A stretch of DNA of 48,329 nucleotides from an uncultured Ruminococcus sp. (GCA_902781565.1 CACZJT010000009.1:1-48329), one strand, 5' to 3'; positions 7,265-16,522 are shown, counted from the stretch's first letter. Notes: generated from the sequence alone by a model not told the origin. Made by a program: numbers and translations.

Positions 7265-8557
7265 ATGAACAATACCATAATTCTCATAGCCGACACCGAA
7301 GAAGCCGCCGCTTCCGAAAAGGAGCTGCTTGTCGGCTGCGGTACGGATATACTTACTGCTTCCTCCGAAGCCGCGCTGTCGGAGCTTATCGTGCAGAAAC
7401 GTCCCGACCTGCTGGCGGTATCCCTCGATATCATCAGCCCCGAGCGCCTGAAACTGCTCTGCGAGATGGCACAGCTATCCCCCGGGGTCATATTCCTGTC
7501 AGAGGACGGCTCCCGCGAAAAGGAGTGCTTTGAAGCGGGGGCGCTCGACCTCATCACGAAGCCCTTTGAGCCCACCGTGTTCACCGCCCGCGTCAGCCGC
7601 GCCGCCGAAAGGATAGCGCTGCTGAAAGAACGCGGCAAAGACCCCCTCACGGGACTGCCAGACCGCGACCATACCATCACCACCCTAATGCCCGTCTGCG
7701 CGGAGCAGAGCGGAGTGCTAATGGTCATCGACCTCGACAACTTCGGGCTGGTCAGCGACGTCTACGGCAAGGAGATCGGCAGCAAGGTGCTGAAATACTT
7801 CGGCGAAAAGCTCAGTGAGAGCGTCACGGGCGGGGAGTTCGTGGGGCGAATAGGCGCGGACAGCTTCGTGGTTTGCAGCCGTATACGCAAGAACGTCCAC
7901 TCCGTCAACGCTATGACCGTGGCAGTGAACGGCATACTCTCGCGGGCTCTTGACGAGCTGGCAGACGGCGACGTGGAGCAGCTGGCGGGGGCTTCCATCG
8001 GGGCGGTGTACTTCCCCGAGGAGGGCAAAAACGCCGCCGAGCTCATCGCAAAGGCTGAAAATGCGCTCACCGATATCAGGCAGTACGGAAAGCGCGGGTA
8101 TGCAGTCCTTGGCGGGAGCGGCTCTCCCATGAAGTCGCGGGACAATCTTGATTCCCTCGAAAAGGCTATTCGTGAGCGGGGCGGTTCCACGGGCGCTTAC
8201 CGTATCAAAATGGACGAGCTGGGGCAGGTATACCCATACTTCATGCGCTACATCGACCGCTACTGCGACTCGGCGTTCAAAGTGCTTTTCACCCTCGTGC
8301 CCACCCGCAGGAGCTTCGGTCCCGTGTATGAGATAGCCGAATACTTCGGCGAGCTCATCGCCCGTCAGCTCAGGCGAAGCGATATCCTCGTCCACACCCA
8401 GCAGGATCAGTTTTTCTTGATACTCCCCGATGTGACCCGCGAGAACTTCGAGCTGCTCATGTCACGTATCTTAAAGCCCTGGTATGCTTCGGAGTATTCC
8501 GAGGTCATCTCCCTTAGCTACGAGACCAAACAGATCGTTGACAAGCCTAAGAAGTGA
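7265..8557 (+). CDS. degenerate receiver plus tandem degenerate GGDEF domains
   Basis: A 430-residue cytoplasmic protein. Residues 1-115 have the receiver fold: the acidic pocket (LIADTEE) and Lys99 in TKPF are kept, but the phospho-acceptor position reads Ser53 (PDLLAVS). Residues 125-285 form a GGDEF domain starting at DPLTGLPDRD. It keeps the metal Asp in IDLDNF, but the signature is GADSF, without the catalytic Glu. Residues about 335-430 form a second GGDEF-like domain (RRSDI...LILPD) whose signature reads QQDQF. Neither is expected to make cyclic di-GMP, so a binding or scaffold role is inferred. No EAL or HD-GYP domain is present. The in-frame start follows GGGAGGT. Confidence 0.85.
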   Translation: MNNTIILIADTEEAAASEKELLVGCGTDILTASSEAALSELIVQKRPDLLAVSLDIISPERLKLLCEMAQLSPGVIFLSEDGSREKECFEAGALDLITKPFEPTVFTARVSRAAERIALLKERGKDPLTGLPDRDHTITTLMPVCAEQSGVLMVIDLDNFGLVSDVYGKEIGSKVLKYFGEKLSESVTGGEFVGRIGADSFVVCSRIRKNVHSVNAMTVAVNGILSRALDELADGDVEQLAGASIGAVYFPEEGKNAAELIAKAENALTDIRQYGKRGYAVLGGSGSPMKSRDNLDSLEKAIRERGGSTGAYRIKMDELGQVYPYFMRYIDRYCDSAFKVLFTLVPTRRSFGPVYEIAEYFGELIARQLRRSDILVHTQQDQFFLILPDVTRENFELLMSRILKPWYASEYSEVISLSYETKQIVDKPKK

Positions 8558-8575
8558 CGGTATTTCATGTGAGCA

Positions 8576-8758
8576 ATGGAAAGAATAAATGTCAACATTA
8601 TCGGCATAGGCGGACTTATACTCATCATTGTGCTGTACATACTCATGAAAAAGCAGGCTCTGCTGATACTTGTCGCTGCGATAGCCATGCTCTTCCTATC
8701 CGTACTTCTCCTGAAAAGCGTTCTCGGGACGATATGGGGCTATATGACGCCAATATAA
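8576..8758 (+). CDS. small two-helix membrane protein
   Basis: A 60-residue protein consisting almost entirely of two predicted membrane helices (about 8-24 and 28-50) joined by a short MKKQ turn. It begins 18 nt after the receiver/GGDEF stop codon and ends just before a terminator, so it is probably co-transcribed. Ribosome binding is weak (GTGAG directly upstream), consistent with translational coupling. I do not recognise a family. It could be a membrane partner for the preceding pseudo-GGDEF protein, or a chance reading frame; length and the hydrophobic pattern favour a real gene. Confidence 0.55.
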   Translation: MERINVNIIGIGGLILIIVLYILMKKQALLILVAAIAMLFLSVLLLKSVLGTIWGYMTPI

Positions 8759-8764
8759 CACAAA

Positions 8765-8790
8765 AAGGCTGCACATCGCTGTGCAGCCTT
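8765..8790 (+). terminator. bidirectional terminator between convergent genes
   Basis: 11-bp stem AAGGCTGCACA/TGTGCAGCCTT (8765-8775/8780-8790) with loop TCGC. It is T-rich downstream on the plus strand (CTTCTTTATTT) and carries five T on the minus strand, so it can end both the plus-strand unit and the ribosomal operon. Confidence 0.85.
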
Positions 8791-8814
8791 CTTTATTTAG
8801 GATCAATACTGTTA

Positions 8815-9156
8815 TCAAACGAGAGAGATTATAGCCATCTCAGCTGCGTCGCCGCGGCGGGGTCCGATCTTAACGATCTTGGTGTAGCCGCCCTTGCGAC
8901 CCTCGTAGGAGGGTGCGATCTCGTCGAAGAGCTTCTTTGCAACGGCTTCCTTGGTAACGTAGGAAAATACCTGACGCTTGGAGTGCAGGTCGCCTGCCTT
9001 ACCGAGGGTTATCATCTTCTCGGTCATGGAGCTAACTTCCTTAGCTCTTGTAACAGTTGTTTCGATCTTACCGTTTTCGAGAAGATATGTGACCATAGCT
9101 CTGAGCATAGCTCTTCTGTGGTCGGTAGGTCTTCCCAGCTTTCTTGTACCGGGCAT
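8815..9156 (-). CDS. rplQ: 50S ribosomal protein L17
   Basis: A 113-residue large-subunit protein near the exit tunnel, last gene of the alpha operon. [18 protein letters not shown] is the family N-terminus, which fixes the start at ATG 9156 with GGAAGGAG upstream, rather than three codons earlier. The chain ends with the [19 protein letters not shown] beta-hairpin typical of L17. It lies 21 nt downstream of rpoA, the usual order in Firmicutes, and is followed by the bidirectional terminator. Confidence 0.98.
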   Translation of the reverse strand: MPGTRKLGRPTDHRRAMLRAMVTYLLENGKIETTVTRAKEVSSMTEKMITLGKAGDLHSKRQVFSYVTKEAVAKKLFDEIAPSYEGRKGGYTKIVKIGPRRGDAAEMAIISLV

Positions 9157-9177
9157 GATCTTCAACTCCTTCCTGTG

Positions 9178-10137
9178 TTAATTATCTTCTTCGGAACTGA
9201 GGTCATAGCCCAGCGAATGGAGCTTCTCCTTGACTTCGTCGAAGGACTTCTTGCCAAGGTTTCTGACCTTCATCATTTCTTCTTCGGACTTTTCAATAAG
9301 GTCGTTCACAGTATTTATACCCGCACGCTTCAGGCAGTTAAACGAGCGAACGGATAAGTCAAGTTCCTCAATGGTCATCTCAAGGATCTTCTCTTTGCCC
9401 TTGTCATCCTTTTCAACCATGATCTCTTCAACGCTTGTTTCCTCGGAGAGGTCGATGAAGAGCGTCAGATGCTCGTTGAGGAGTTTGGCTGCCATTGAAA
9501 CGGCTTCCTTTGCGGATATGGTACCGTCGGTCCATACCTCCAAAGTCAGCTTGTCAAAATCTGTGATCTGACCGACACGAGTGTTATCTACCGTGTAGTT
9601 CACCTTCAGCACGGGGGTGTAGATGCTGTCAACAGCTATCACACCGATAGGCGCGTTGGGTGTCAGCGACTTGTTCTTCTCCGCAGAAACATAGCCCCTG
9701 CCGCGGTCTATAACGATCTCCATGTACAGCTTGGCGCCGGCGCTGAGTGTAGCGATGTGCATATCGGGAACGAGGATATCCACCTCCGAATCAGCCTTGA
9801 TATCGCCCGCGGTGACTTCGCACTCGCCTTCCGCCTCGATGTATATGGTCTTGGGTCCTTCACCGTACAGCTTTGCCGTGAGTCCCTTGAGGTTCAGGAT
9901 TATCTCGGTGACATCTTCCTTCACTCCGGGAATCGTCGTAAGCTCATGATGTACGCCGTCGATCTTTACAGATGTGACAGCGACACCCGGTAACGAGGAG
10001 AGCAGTACCCTTCTCAAGCTGTTGCCCAGCGTAATGCCGTAGCCGCGCTCGAGCGGCTCAAGAACAAATCGTCCGTAAGTGCCGTTGCTCTTAAGCTCTT
10101 CTGTTTCTATTTCAGGCTTTTCGATCTTTTCAAGCAT
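9178..10137 (-). CDS. rpoA: DNA-directed RNA polymerase subunit alpha
   Basis: A 319-residue subunit that nucleates RNA polymerase assembly. The N-terminal dimerisation domain (about 1-230) has the family motifs [21 protein letters not shown] and [11 protein letters not shown] Lys/Glu/Asp-rich linker precedes the C-terminal domain (about 245-310), where [16 protein letters not shown] and [16 protein letters not shown] form the helix-hairpin-helix that contacts UP-element DNA and activators. It starts at ATG 10137 behind AGGAGGG. A 105-nt gap separates it from rpsD upstream; I see only weak hairpins there. Length is normal for the family. Confidence 0.99.
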   Translation of the reverse strand: MLEKIEKPEIETEELKSNGTYGRFVLEPLERGYGITLGNSLRRVLLSSLPGVAVTSVKIDGVHHELTTIPGVKEDVTEIILNLKGLTAKLYGEGPKTIYIEAEGECEVTAGDIKADSEVDILVPDMHIATLSAGAKLYMEIVIDRGRGYVSAEKNKSLTPNAPIGVIAVDSIYTPVLKVNYTVDNTRVGQITDFDKLTLEVWTDGTISAKEAVSMAAKLLNEHLTLFIDLSEETSVEEIMVEKDDKGKEKILEMTIEELDLSVRSFNCLKRAGINTVNDLIEKSEEEMMKVRNLGKKSFDEVKEKLHSLGYDLSSEEDN

Positions 10138-10242
10138 TCAGAACCCTCCTGTTTTGTAAAATTGTTTACCGTTTTTGTCATCTTTACGATGCTGTTTTAC
10201 GCAAAGCGCTGTCTCGGGTGATCGGTCTTTTTAAAAGACGGA

Positions 10243-10902
10243 TTACCTCGAATACAGCTCGACGATGAGGTGCTCTTCTACTTCGTAATCGAGATCCTCC
10301 TTGACAGGCGCTCTCAGTACCTTAGCGCTGAGCTCGTTCCTGTTAGCCTCGAGCCATGCGGGTACGAGTCTGTCGGCGGTAAGCTCGACTATCTGCTTGA
10401 ACTTTTCGCTCTTCTTGCTCTTCTCGGAGAGTGCTACGACATCGCCTACCTTGATGGTATAGGAAGGAATGTCAACTCTCTTGCCGTTTACGAGGAAATG
10501 ACCGTGAGAAACGAGCTGACGAGCCTCACGTCTGGTAAGAGCCAGACCCATTCTGAATACTACGTTATCGAGTCTTTCTTCGAGAAGGGTGATGAGGTTC
10601 TCACCTGCCTGACCCTCCATCTTCTGAGCTCTCTCGTAGATATGCTCGAACTGCTTTTCGAGAACGCCGTAGATGAAGCGGAGCTTCTGCTTCTCCTTGA
10701 GCTGGAGTCCGTATTCGGACACCTTTCTTCTCATACCTGCGTGGGGATCTCTGAACTCGATGTTATCGCTGATCCTGGACTTGCCGAGCTTGTCGAGCTT
10801 AGCCTTTCTTTCGGGAGTGATCGTGGTGCTTACGCCCATTACCATAGGGCTGATGCCGAGCTCGCGGCAAGTTTTAAGGATAGGTTTCTTGCTAACTGCC
10901 AT
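10243..10902 (-). CDS. rpsD: 30S ribosomal protein S4
   Basis: A 219-residue primary 16S-binding protein that starts assembly of the small-subunit body and acts in decoding fidelity. The S4 RNA-binding domain is clear at about 109-170 (LEERLDNVVFRMGLALTRRE, then LVSHGHFLVNGKRVDIPSY). The N-terminus is diverged and has a single Cys, so it is a zinc-free S4. The C-terminus extends past the usual end of about 205 residues, finishing VEEHLIVELYSR. It sits between rpsK and rpoA as in the alpha operon. In Bacillus rpsD is elsewhere, so its place here is the ancestral type. The preceding 100-nt gap folds and could be an S4 autoregulatory leader. Confidence 0.97.
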   Translation of the reverse strand: MAVSKKPILKTCRELGISPMVMGVSTTITPERKAKLDKLGKSRISDNIEFRDPHAGMRRKVSEYGLQLKEKQKLRFIYGVLEKQFEHIYERAQKMEGQAGENLITLLEERLDNVVFRMGLALTRREARQLVSHGHFLVNGKRVDIPSYTIKVGDVVALSEKSKKSEKFKQIVELTADRLVPAWLEANRNELSAKVLRAPVKEDLDYEVEEHLIVELYSR

Positions 10903-11003
10903 TTTAAATTACCTCCGTTTTTTGATTGAATATCGGATCTGAGCGCTAAGGGCTGCGCCTTATCCGACTTTGAGTAAACTTTGGGAACACTCAAATAGTC
11001 TTA
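10903..11003 (-). promoter_or_regulatory. structured leader before rpsD, possible S4 autoregulatory site
   Basis: The rpsK-rpsD gap can form two hairpins. One is TTGAGT/ACTCAA (10970-10975 with 10989-10994). The other is TCGGAT/ATCCGA (10933-10938 with 10962-10967) closing an inner GCGC/GCGC stem (10043-style pair at 10943-10946 with 10955-10958). S4 represses its own mRNA through structured leaders in other bacteria; use of this one is inference. Confidence 0.35.
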
Positions 11004-11393
11004 TTATACACGTCTTCTCTTAGGCGGACGGCAGCCGTTGTGAGGAATGGGGGTAACGTCCTTTATCATACGTACCTCGAGCTCCTCGGACTGAAGCGCT
11101 CTGATAGCGGCTTCTCTGCCTGCGCCGGGTCCCTTAACATAGACCTCAACGACCTTCAGACCATGCTCCTTAGCCGCTCTTGCAGCGGTCTCGGCAGCGG
11201 TCTGTGCTGCGAAGGGAGTGCTCTTCTTGGAGCCGCGGAAGCCTAAGCCGCCCGCGCTTGCCCACGAGATAGCATTGCCCTGCATATCGGTGATGGTAAC
11301 GATGGTGTTGTTAAAGGTGGACTGGATATGAACCTGTCCCTGTTCGATGTTCTTTCTTTCGCGGCGACGGCGAACTACTTTCTTCTGAGCCAT
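11004..11393 (-). CDS. rpsK: 30S ribosomal protein S11
   Basis: A 129-residue protein of the small-subunit platform, near the mRNA exit and the S6/S18 pair. Family segments are the N-terminal poly-Arg stretch [30 protein letters not shown], the [16 protein letters not shown] loop, and the C-terminal [14 protein letters not shown], which contacts 16S rRNA. ATG 11393 follows AAGGAGGG. It lies 17 nt after rpsM in the alpha operon. Nothing is unusual about length or residues. Confidence 0.99.
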   Translation of the reverse strand: MAQKKVVRRRRERKNIEQGQVHIQSTFNNTIVTITDMQGNAISWASAGGLGFRGSKKSTPFAAQTAAETAARAAKEHGLKVVEVYVKGPGAGREAAIRALQSEELEVRMIKDVTPIPHNGCRPPKRRRV

Positions 11394-11410
11394 GTTCTTT
11401 TAGTCCCTCC

Positions 11411-11779
11411 TTACTTCTTCTTATTTGCGATAGTCTTTACAGGACCCTTGCGAGTTCTTGCGTTGGTCTTGGTCCTCTGACCTCTTACGGGAAGTCCGCG
11501 TCTGTGACGAAGACCTCTGTAGCAGCCAATCTCGACCAGTCTCTTGATGTTGAGCGCTACTTCTCTTCTGAGGTCGCCCTCAACGGTAATGTTGTGGTCG
11601 ATATAGTCACGTAATTTTGCAACGTCTGCCTCCGACAGATCCTTTACTCTGATGTCGGGGTCAACGCCTGTTTCCGCAAGGATCTTTGCGGAAGTTTTCT
11701 GACCGATGCCGTAAATATAGGTAAGTCCTATCTCTACTCTTTTATCCTTGGGCAGGTCAATACCGGCAATACGAGCCAT
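11411..11779 (-). CDS. rpsM: 30S ribosomal protein S13
   Basis: A 122-residue small-subunit head protein that bridges to the 50S subunit and touches the P-site t[22 protein letters not shown] and TYIYGIGQ are the helix-two-turn-helix N-terminus. [19 protein letters not shown] and the basic Lys-rich tail are the rRNA and tRNA contacts. ATG 11779 is preceded by TTGGAGGTG. It opens the alpha part of the cluster directly after rpmJ. Confidence 0.99.
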   Translation of the reverse strand: MARIAGIDLPKDKRVEIGLTYIYGIGQKTSAKILAETGVDPDIRVKDLSEADVAKLRDYIDHNITVEGDLRREVALNIKRLVEIGCYRGLRHRRGLPVRGQRTKTNARTRKGPVKTIANKKK

Positions 11780-11799
11780 TCAATTACACCTCCAAAAAA

Positions 11800-11913
11800 T
11801 TATCCCTGACGCTGCTTGTGCTTGGGGTTCTGGCAGATAACCATGATCTTGCCGTGTCTCTTGATAACCTTGCACTTTTCGCACATGGGCTTAACGGAAG
11901 GTCTTACTTTCAT
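11800..11913 (-). CDS. rpmJ: 50S ribosomal protein L36
   Basis: A 37-residue protein reading [16 protein letters not shown] at its start and ending NPKHKQRQG. Cys11, Cys14, Cys27 and His32 form the zinc site of the zinc-type L36. It binds 23S rRNA near the peptidyl-transferase side of the 50S subunit. It lies between infA and rpmM-type S13 gene rpsM as in most Firmicutes. A 150-bp palindromic element has been placed between it and infA. Confidence 0.97.
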   Translation of the reverse strand: MKVRPSVKPMCEKCKVIKRHGKIMVICQNPKHKQRQG

Positions 11914-11983
11914 CTGAAATACCTCCTTTTGTAACGCCGCCTATGCTCTCCCGAGCGTGCGGCTCCTGCTTCTGAGGGGGCTT

Positions 11984-12143
11984 ATACTATTTAATCATCA
12001 AGATATAGACAAGATTGGTGGAGAGCGTTTCGTCAATCAAGGCGCTTGACCGCAGACGGGCTGTCGCCCTTCAAGGTCAAGCAACGCAGAGTGACGGAAC
12101 GATATCCGCCAAGATTGGCTATAGATTGATGATTAAATAGTAT
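11984..12143. repeat. long imperfect palindrome, family P copy 2, inside the ribosomal operon
   Basis: Perfect 18-bp terminal inverted repeats (11984-12001 and 12126-12143) enclose further pairing: 12007-12034 is complementary to 12092-12119 at about 21 of 28 positions. The hairpin GCTTGACC/GGTCAAGC (12044-12051/12075-12082) lies at the tip. The core 12036-12077 matches 6039-6080. The right end coincides with the first base of the infA stop codon (12143-12145), so the element lies wholly in the infA-rpmJ gap and would be transcribed in the operon mRNA. Confidence 0.85.
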
Positions 12144-12361
12144 TACTTAGCCCTCCAAGTGATTCTTCCCTTTGTAAGATCGTAAGGCGACATTTCGACC
12201 GTTACCTTATCGCCGGGGACGATACGAATATAATTCATACGGAGCTTTCCGCTGATGTTGGCGAGTATCTTGTGTCCGTTCGCAAGCTCTACTCTGAAAG
12301 TCGCGTTCGGAAGCGCCTCGGTAACAACACCCTCCAGCTCGATCACATCTTCCTTTGACAT
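12143..12361 (-). CDS. infA: translation initiation factor IF-1
   Basis: A 72-residue OB-fold protein that binds the ribosomal A site during initiation. [19 protein letters not shown] and the [16 protein letters not shown] strand pair are diagnostic, and the length is exactly that of the family. The start is ATG 12361; an upstream in-frame start at 12400 adds 13 residues not found in IF-1. It follows map by 228 nt. In many Firmicutes a KOW-domain (L14e-like) gene occupies this place; none is readable here. The gap holds short hairpins (TTTGGGT/ACCCAAA; CCGCA/TGCGG) and a possible decayed repeat at 12447-12488. Confidence 0.98.
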   Translation of the reverse strand: MSKEDVIELEGVVTEALPNATFRVELANGHKILANISGKLRMNYIRIVPGDKVTVEMSPYDLTKGRITWRAK

Positions 12362-12589
12362 TTTTCCACATTCCTTTCGGTATCGGAACTCGTACCGCAT
12401 TTTGCGGAATACGGTCTGCCGATCTGTGTTTTGGGTCTTAAACCCAAATCAGCATTCGCTTTACTTATCATATATCACCGATACTCCTGAAAGCGCCGCC
12501 AAACGGCTGAAATGCTCGTCCCTTGGTCTGCAACGTCCGACCTTTGGGTGAGAACCGTCCCGCGGTCCTTTCGGGTATCTGTTCGGATA

Positions 12590-13345
12590 TCAGTACGAAG
12601 CGGGGTCGCTCAGTATCATGCAACCGTCCTTCGTTATCGCTATTGCGTGTTCAAAATGTGCCGCGAGCGAGTGATCGACGGTCTTTACCGTCCAGCCATC
12701 GTCGAGCACCCTTACCGCGGGGTCTCCCGCAGTTATCATGGGTTCGATGCAGATGACCATGCCCTCGCGAAGCCTAACGCCGTGACCCTCCTTGCCGAAG
12801 TTCGGCACCTCGGGGTCCTCGTGCAGGTCTCTTCCGAGACCGTGACCCACGAACTCTCTGACAACGCCGAAGCCGTTGTCCTCGTTATGCTTCTGTATCG
12901 CCGCGCCGAGGTCGCCTATCCTGACTCCCGGTGCCGCCATCGAAACGGCGATCATAAGGCTCTCCTGCGTGCTTTTCAGCAGTCTCTCAGCCTCGTCGGA
13001 AATTTTCCCGACTGCGAAAGTCCTTGCCGAATCGCCGTGGTAGCCGTTAATATAAGCTCCCGTATCGACGGAAACTATATCGCCTTCCTTTATGACGTAA
13101 TTGCCCGGGATGCCGTGGATAACGACATCGTTTACCGAAATGCAGGCGGCTGCGGGGAACCCGCCGTAGCCCTTGAAGCCCGGCTTTGCGCCGTGTGAGG
13201 TGATGTATTTCTCCACCACCCTGTCAAGCTCCCGGGTAGTCATGCCCGCGTGTATCGCGCTGCCTGCCGCGTCAAGTGCTCCCGCGGTGATGTATCCCGC
13301 CTTGCGGAGCTTTTCGATTTCGGTATGTGATTTGATAGAGATCAT
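12590..13345 (-). CDS. map: type I methionine aminopeptidase
   Basis: A 251-residue metalloenzyme that removes the initiator Met from new proteins. The pita-bread fold's five metal ligands are in place: the two Asp in SVDTGAYINGYHGDSART, the His in GHGLGRDLHEDP, and the Glu residues in MVICIEPM and HFEHAIAI. There is no N-terminal zinc-finger extension (type Ia). ATG 13345 (MISIKSHTEIEKLRKAG) matches the family start; a TTG at 13369 would add eight basic residues. Its ribosome binding site is weak, with start only 35 nt after the adk stop, so coupling is likely. Confidence 0.97.
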   Translation of the reverse strand: MISIKSHTEIEKLRKAGYITAGALDAAGSAIHAGMTTRELDRVVEKYITSHGAKPGFKGYGGFPAAACISVNDVVIHGIPGNYVIKEGDIVSVDTGAYINGYHGDSARTFAVGKISDEAERLLKSTQESLMIAVSMAAPGVRIGDLGAAIQKHNEDNGFGVVREFVGHGLGRDLHEDPEVPNFGKEGHGVRLREGMVICIEPMITAGDPAVRVLDDGWTVKTVDHSLAAHFEHAIAITKDGCMILSDPASY

Positions 13346-13380
13346 TTTCTGCTTCTTTCTACGGGTCAAGCCCTAAGATA

Positions 13381-14031
<651 letters not shown>

Positions 14032-14048
14032 TCAAGCCGTGTTTTTGT

Positions 14049-15350
14049 TTATTCGAGGAAGCCCTTGTGATGACGCATCATCATCTGGGATTCCATAGTT
14101 CTTGACGTTTCCAGCGCAACGCTTACCACGATGAGTATCGAGGTACCGCCCATCGCAACGGGAAGTCCCGTAGCAACGCCGAATACGATCGGGAACAGCG
14201 CGATAAGTCCGAGGAAGAAGGCGCCCACGAGGGTTATCTTCGAGAGGACTCTCTTTAAGTAGTCAACGGTAGGCTTGCCGGGACGAATGCCGGGTATCGA
14301 GCCGTTTGACTGACGCAGGTTGTTCGAGATCTCCAGCGGGTTGTACTGCATGGAAATGTAGAAGTAGTTGAATGCGATTATCAGCAGGAAGTAAAGTATA
14401 CCGTATACGGGGTGCTGATAGCTGAATACCTTCAGCAGCTTCTCATAGAACCCGCCCGGCTTGGGAGTGATGAACAGCTCAAGCGTTGAGGGGAGGGACA
14501 TGAATGCCATCGCGAAGATGATGGGAAGAACGCCTGCCATAGATACCTTTACGGGGAGGTAGGTGTTCTGACCGCCGTACTGCTTTCTGCCGACCACCCG
14601 CTTTGCGTAGGCTATCGGTATACGTCTTTCGGCATTGTTCATGAAAACGATGAGCGCTATCATGAGAATGTAGATAACGTAGAGCAGCGGTACGAGTATC
14701 TTGTACTTGGTGTCATCAAGACCCATGTAGCCGACGTCTCTGATGATATCGTTTGGTATACGCGCGATGATACCCGCGAACAGCAGCATCGAGATACCGT
14801 TTCCGAGACCCTTCTCGCTCACCTGATTACCGAGCCAGATCGTAAGGAACGAGCCTGCGGTAAAGCACATGATTATAACGATCTCGGAGAATATCTTTGC
14901 AAAACCTCCGTCCGTGTAGGTCAGAGCCTTCGCGGTATTCTTTAAGGTCAGATAATACGCCCACGCCTGGAACAAGCTGATGCCAAGAGCGGTGTAGCGG
15001 GTTATCTTGTCGATCTTCTTTCTGCCCTCAAGACCCTCCTTTTGCAGCCTTTCGAGAGGCGGCAGAGCGTATGTGAGCAGCTGGATAATGATCTGCGCGT
15101 TGATATAGGGTGATACCGAAAGTGCGAGCAGCGTACCCTTCGAGAAGTTGTCACCCGAAAGCACGTTCAGGTAGCTGAACACGTTTCCGGTGGCGTTCTG
15201 CTGGTCGAACCAGCTCCTCAGTACATCTCTGTCGAGGTACGGAACGGGTATCGCGCCGCCTATACGGTAAATGATAACGATGAGTAATGTGTAAAGGATC
15301 TTCTTTCTGAGCTCGGGTGTTGCCCAGGCGTTTCTAAAGGTCTGTAACAC
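14049..15350 (-). CDS. secY: protein translocase subunit SecY
   Basis: A 433-residue, ten-helix membrane channel through which signal-bearing proteins are exported or inserted. Typical segments are LLIVIIYRIGGAIPVP in helix 1, the plug region LNVLSGDNFSKGTLLALSVSPYINAQI, and the cytosolic SecA/ribosome-binding loops ERRIPIAYAKR and NNLRQSNGSIPGIRPGKPT. The start is GTG 15350 behind GAGGTGA, only 2 nt after the rplO stop, giving tight coupling. Length is normal. Confidence 0.98.
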   Translation of the reverse strand: MLQTFRNAWATPELRKKILYTLLIVIIYRIGGAIPVPYLDRDVLRSWFDQQNATGNVFSYLNVLSGDNFSKGTLLALSVSPYINAQIIIQLLTYALPPLERLQKEGLEGRKKIDKITRYTALGISLFQAWAYYLTLKNTAKALTYTDGGFAKIFSEIVIIMCFTAGSFLTIWLGNQVSEKGLGNGISMLLFAGIIARIPNDIIRDVGYMGLDDTKYKILVPLLYVIYILMIALIVFMNNAERRIPIAYAKRVVGRKQYGGQNTYLPVKVSMAGVLPIIFAMAFMSLPSTLELFITPKPGGFYEKLLKVFSYQHPVYGILYFLLIIAFNYFYISMQYNPLEISNNLRQSNGSIPGIRPGKPTVDYLKRVLSKITLVGAFFLGLIALFPIVFGVATGLPVAMGGTSILIVVSVALETSRTMESQMMMRHHKGFLE

Positions 15351-15352
15351 TA

Positions 15353-15793
15353 TTACATCACCTCTGCCTTCCCGCCTGCCTTTTCGATTTTCTCTTTAGC
15401 AGCCGCCGAGAATTTAGCAGCCTTAACGGTAAGGTTCTTGGTGAGTTCTCCGTTGCCCAGGATCTTGACGCCGTCAAGCTCCTTCTTTACGAGTCCCGAA
15501 GCCTTTAACAGCTCGGTATCTACTACTGTACCATCAGTGAATCTTTCGAGATCGCTTACGTTTACTACAGCATACTCGGTCCCGAAAATATTGTTGAAGC
15601 CGCGCTTAGGGATACGTCTTGCCAGTGCGGTCTGACCGCCCTCAAAGCCGGGTCTTACGCCGCCGCCCGAGCGAGCCTTCTGACCCTTGTGACCCTTGCC
15701 TGCGGTCTTGCCCTGACCCGAGCCGTGACCTCTGCCTATACGCTTGGTCTCCTTGGTAGCTCCGGGTGCGGGGGATAATTCGTGCAGTTTCAT
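15353..15793 (-). CDS. rplO: 50S ribosomal protein L15
   Basis: A 146-residue late-assembly protein of the 50S subunit. Its N-terminal glycine/arginine-rich RNA-binding region includes [21 protein letters not shown] and the following [23 protein letters not shown] 15793 is used because AAGGAGG is 7 nt upstream; the GTG at 15802 lies inside that binding site. It is placed between rpmD and secY, the normal spc order. Confidence 0.98.
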   Translation of the reverse strand: MKLHELSPAPGATKETKRIGRGHGSGQGKTAGKGHKGQKARSGGGVRPGFEGGQTALARRIPKRGFNNIFGTEYAVVNVSDLERFTDGTVVDTELLKASGLVKKELDGVKILGNGELTKNLTVKAAKFSAAAKEKIEKAGGKAEVM

Positions 15794-15813
15794 TTTACGC
15801 ACCTCCTTGACTT

Positions 15814-15993
15814 TTACGCTTCGGTTACTTTAATAAGGTGAGATATTACCTTGATCTTGCCCTGCGTCTGAGCATTGTCGGGCTGAACGGTCTCAGCGCC
15901 GATCTTACGAAGACCAAGGGAATGTGCAGTAGCGATCTGCTTCTGCGACTTAGAATTCAGGCTCTTTACGAGCGTGATCTTGAGGTTAGCCAT
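15814..15993 (-). CDS. rpmD: 50S ribosomal protein L30
   Basis: A 59-residue protein. [20 protein letters not shown], the conserved HSLGLRKIG and the C-terminal [12 protein letters not shown] match bacterial L30, and the length is standard. It binds 23S rRNA domain II on the 50S surface. It lies 13 nt downstream of rpsE and 20 nt upstream of rplO, the expected place in the spc section. Confidence 0.97.
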   Translation of the reverse strand: MANLKITLVKSLNSKSQKQIATAHSLGLRKIGAETVQPDNAQTQGKIKVISHLIKVTEA

Positions 15994-16006
15994 TGCCTTG
16001 TCCTCC

Positions 16007-16507
16007 TTATCTTAAAATCTCTTTGACGGTCTTACCGCGCTTTGCGGCGACCTCCTCGGCAGACTTCAGGGAAGCAAGTCCGTTGAAGGTAGCTCTTACA
16101 ACGTTAGAGGGGTTGTTGGAGCGAAGGGACCTTGTTCTGATGTCCTTGATACCCGCTACTTCAACTACCGCTCTGACGGGACCGCCTGCGATAACGCCTG
16201 TACCGGGTGCAGCGGGCATAAGGAGTACCTCGCCTGCGCCGAACTTACCGATTATCTCGTGAGGGATAGTTGTGCCTCTTAACGAAACCTTTATCAGGTT
16301 CTTCTTGGCGTCCTCTATACCCTTGCGGATAGCGTCGGGAACTTCTCCCGACTTTCCGAGACCGAAGCCGATTATGCCGTTTCCGTCACCGACTACCACG
16401 AGCGCGGAGAACTTCATTATTCTGCCGCCCTTTACGGTCTTGGATACTCTGTTGATCGCAACTACCTTCTCGGCAAGCTCCAATCCTGTAGCATCTATTA
16501 AAGCCAA
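16007..16507 (-). CDS. rpsE: 30S ribosomal protein S5
   Basis: A 166-residue protein that, with S4, lines the mRNA entry channel and affects decoding accuracy. The double-stranded RNA-binding N-domain holds [22 protein letters not shown], followed by the [17 protein letters not shown] loop. The C-domain includes [21 protein letters not shown]. The start is TTG 16507, 8 nt behind GGAGG; there is no nearby ATG that would keep the N-terminus. Confidence 0.98.
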   Translation of the reverse strand: MALIDATGLELAEKVVAINRVSKTVKGGRIMKFSALVVVGDGNGIIGFGLGKSGEVPDAIRKGIEDAKKNLIKVSLRGTTIPHEIIGKFGAGEVLLMPAAPGTGVIAGGPVRAVVEVAGIKDIRTRSLRSNNPSNVVRATFNGLASLKSAEEVAAKRGKTVKEILR

Positions 16508-16522
16508 AAGTAAAACCTCCTT

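Noticed and set aside
12362..12589. Missing KOW-domain (L14e-like) gene between map and infA
   Set aside because: No minus-strand frame of suitable length; the gap seems non-coding.
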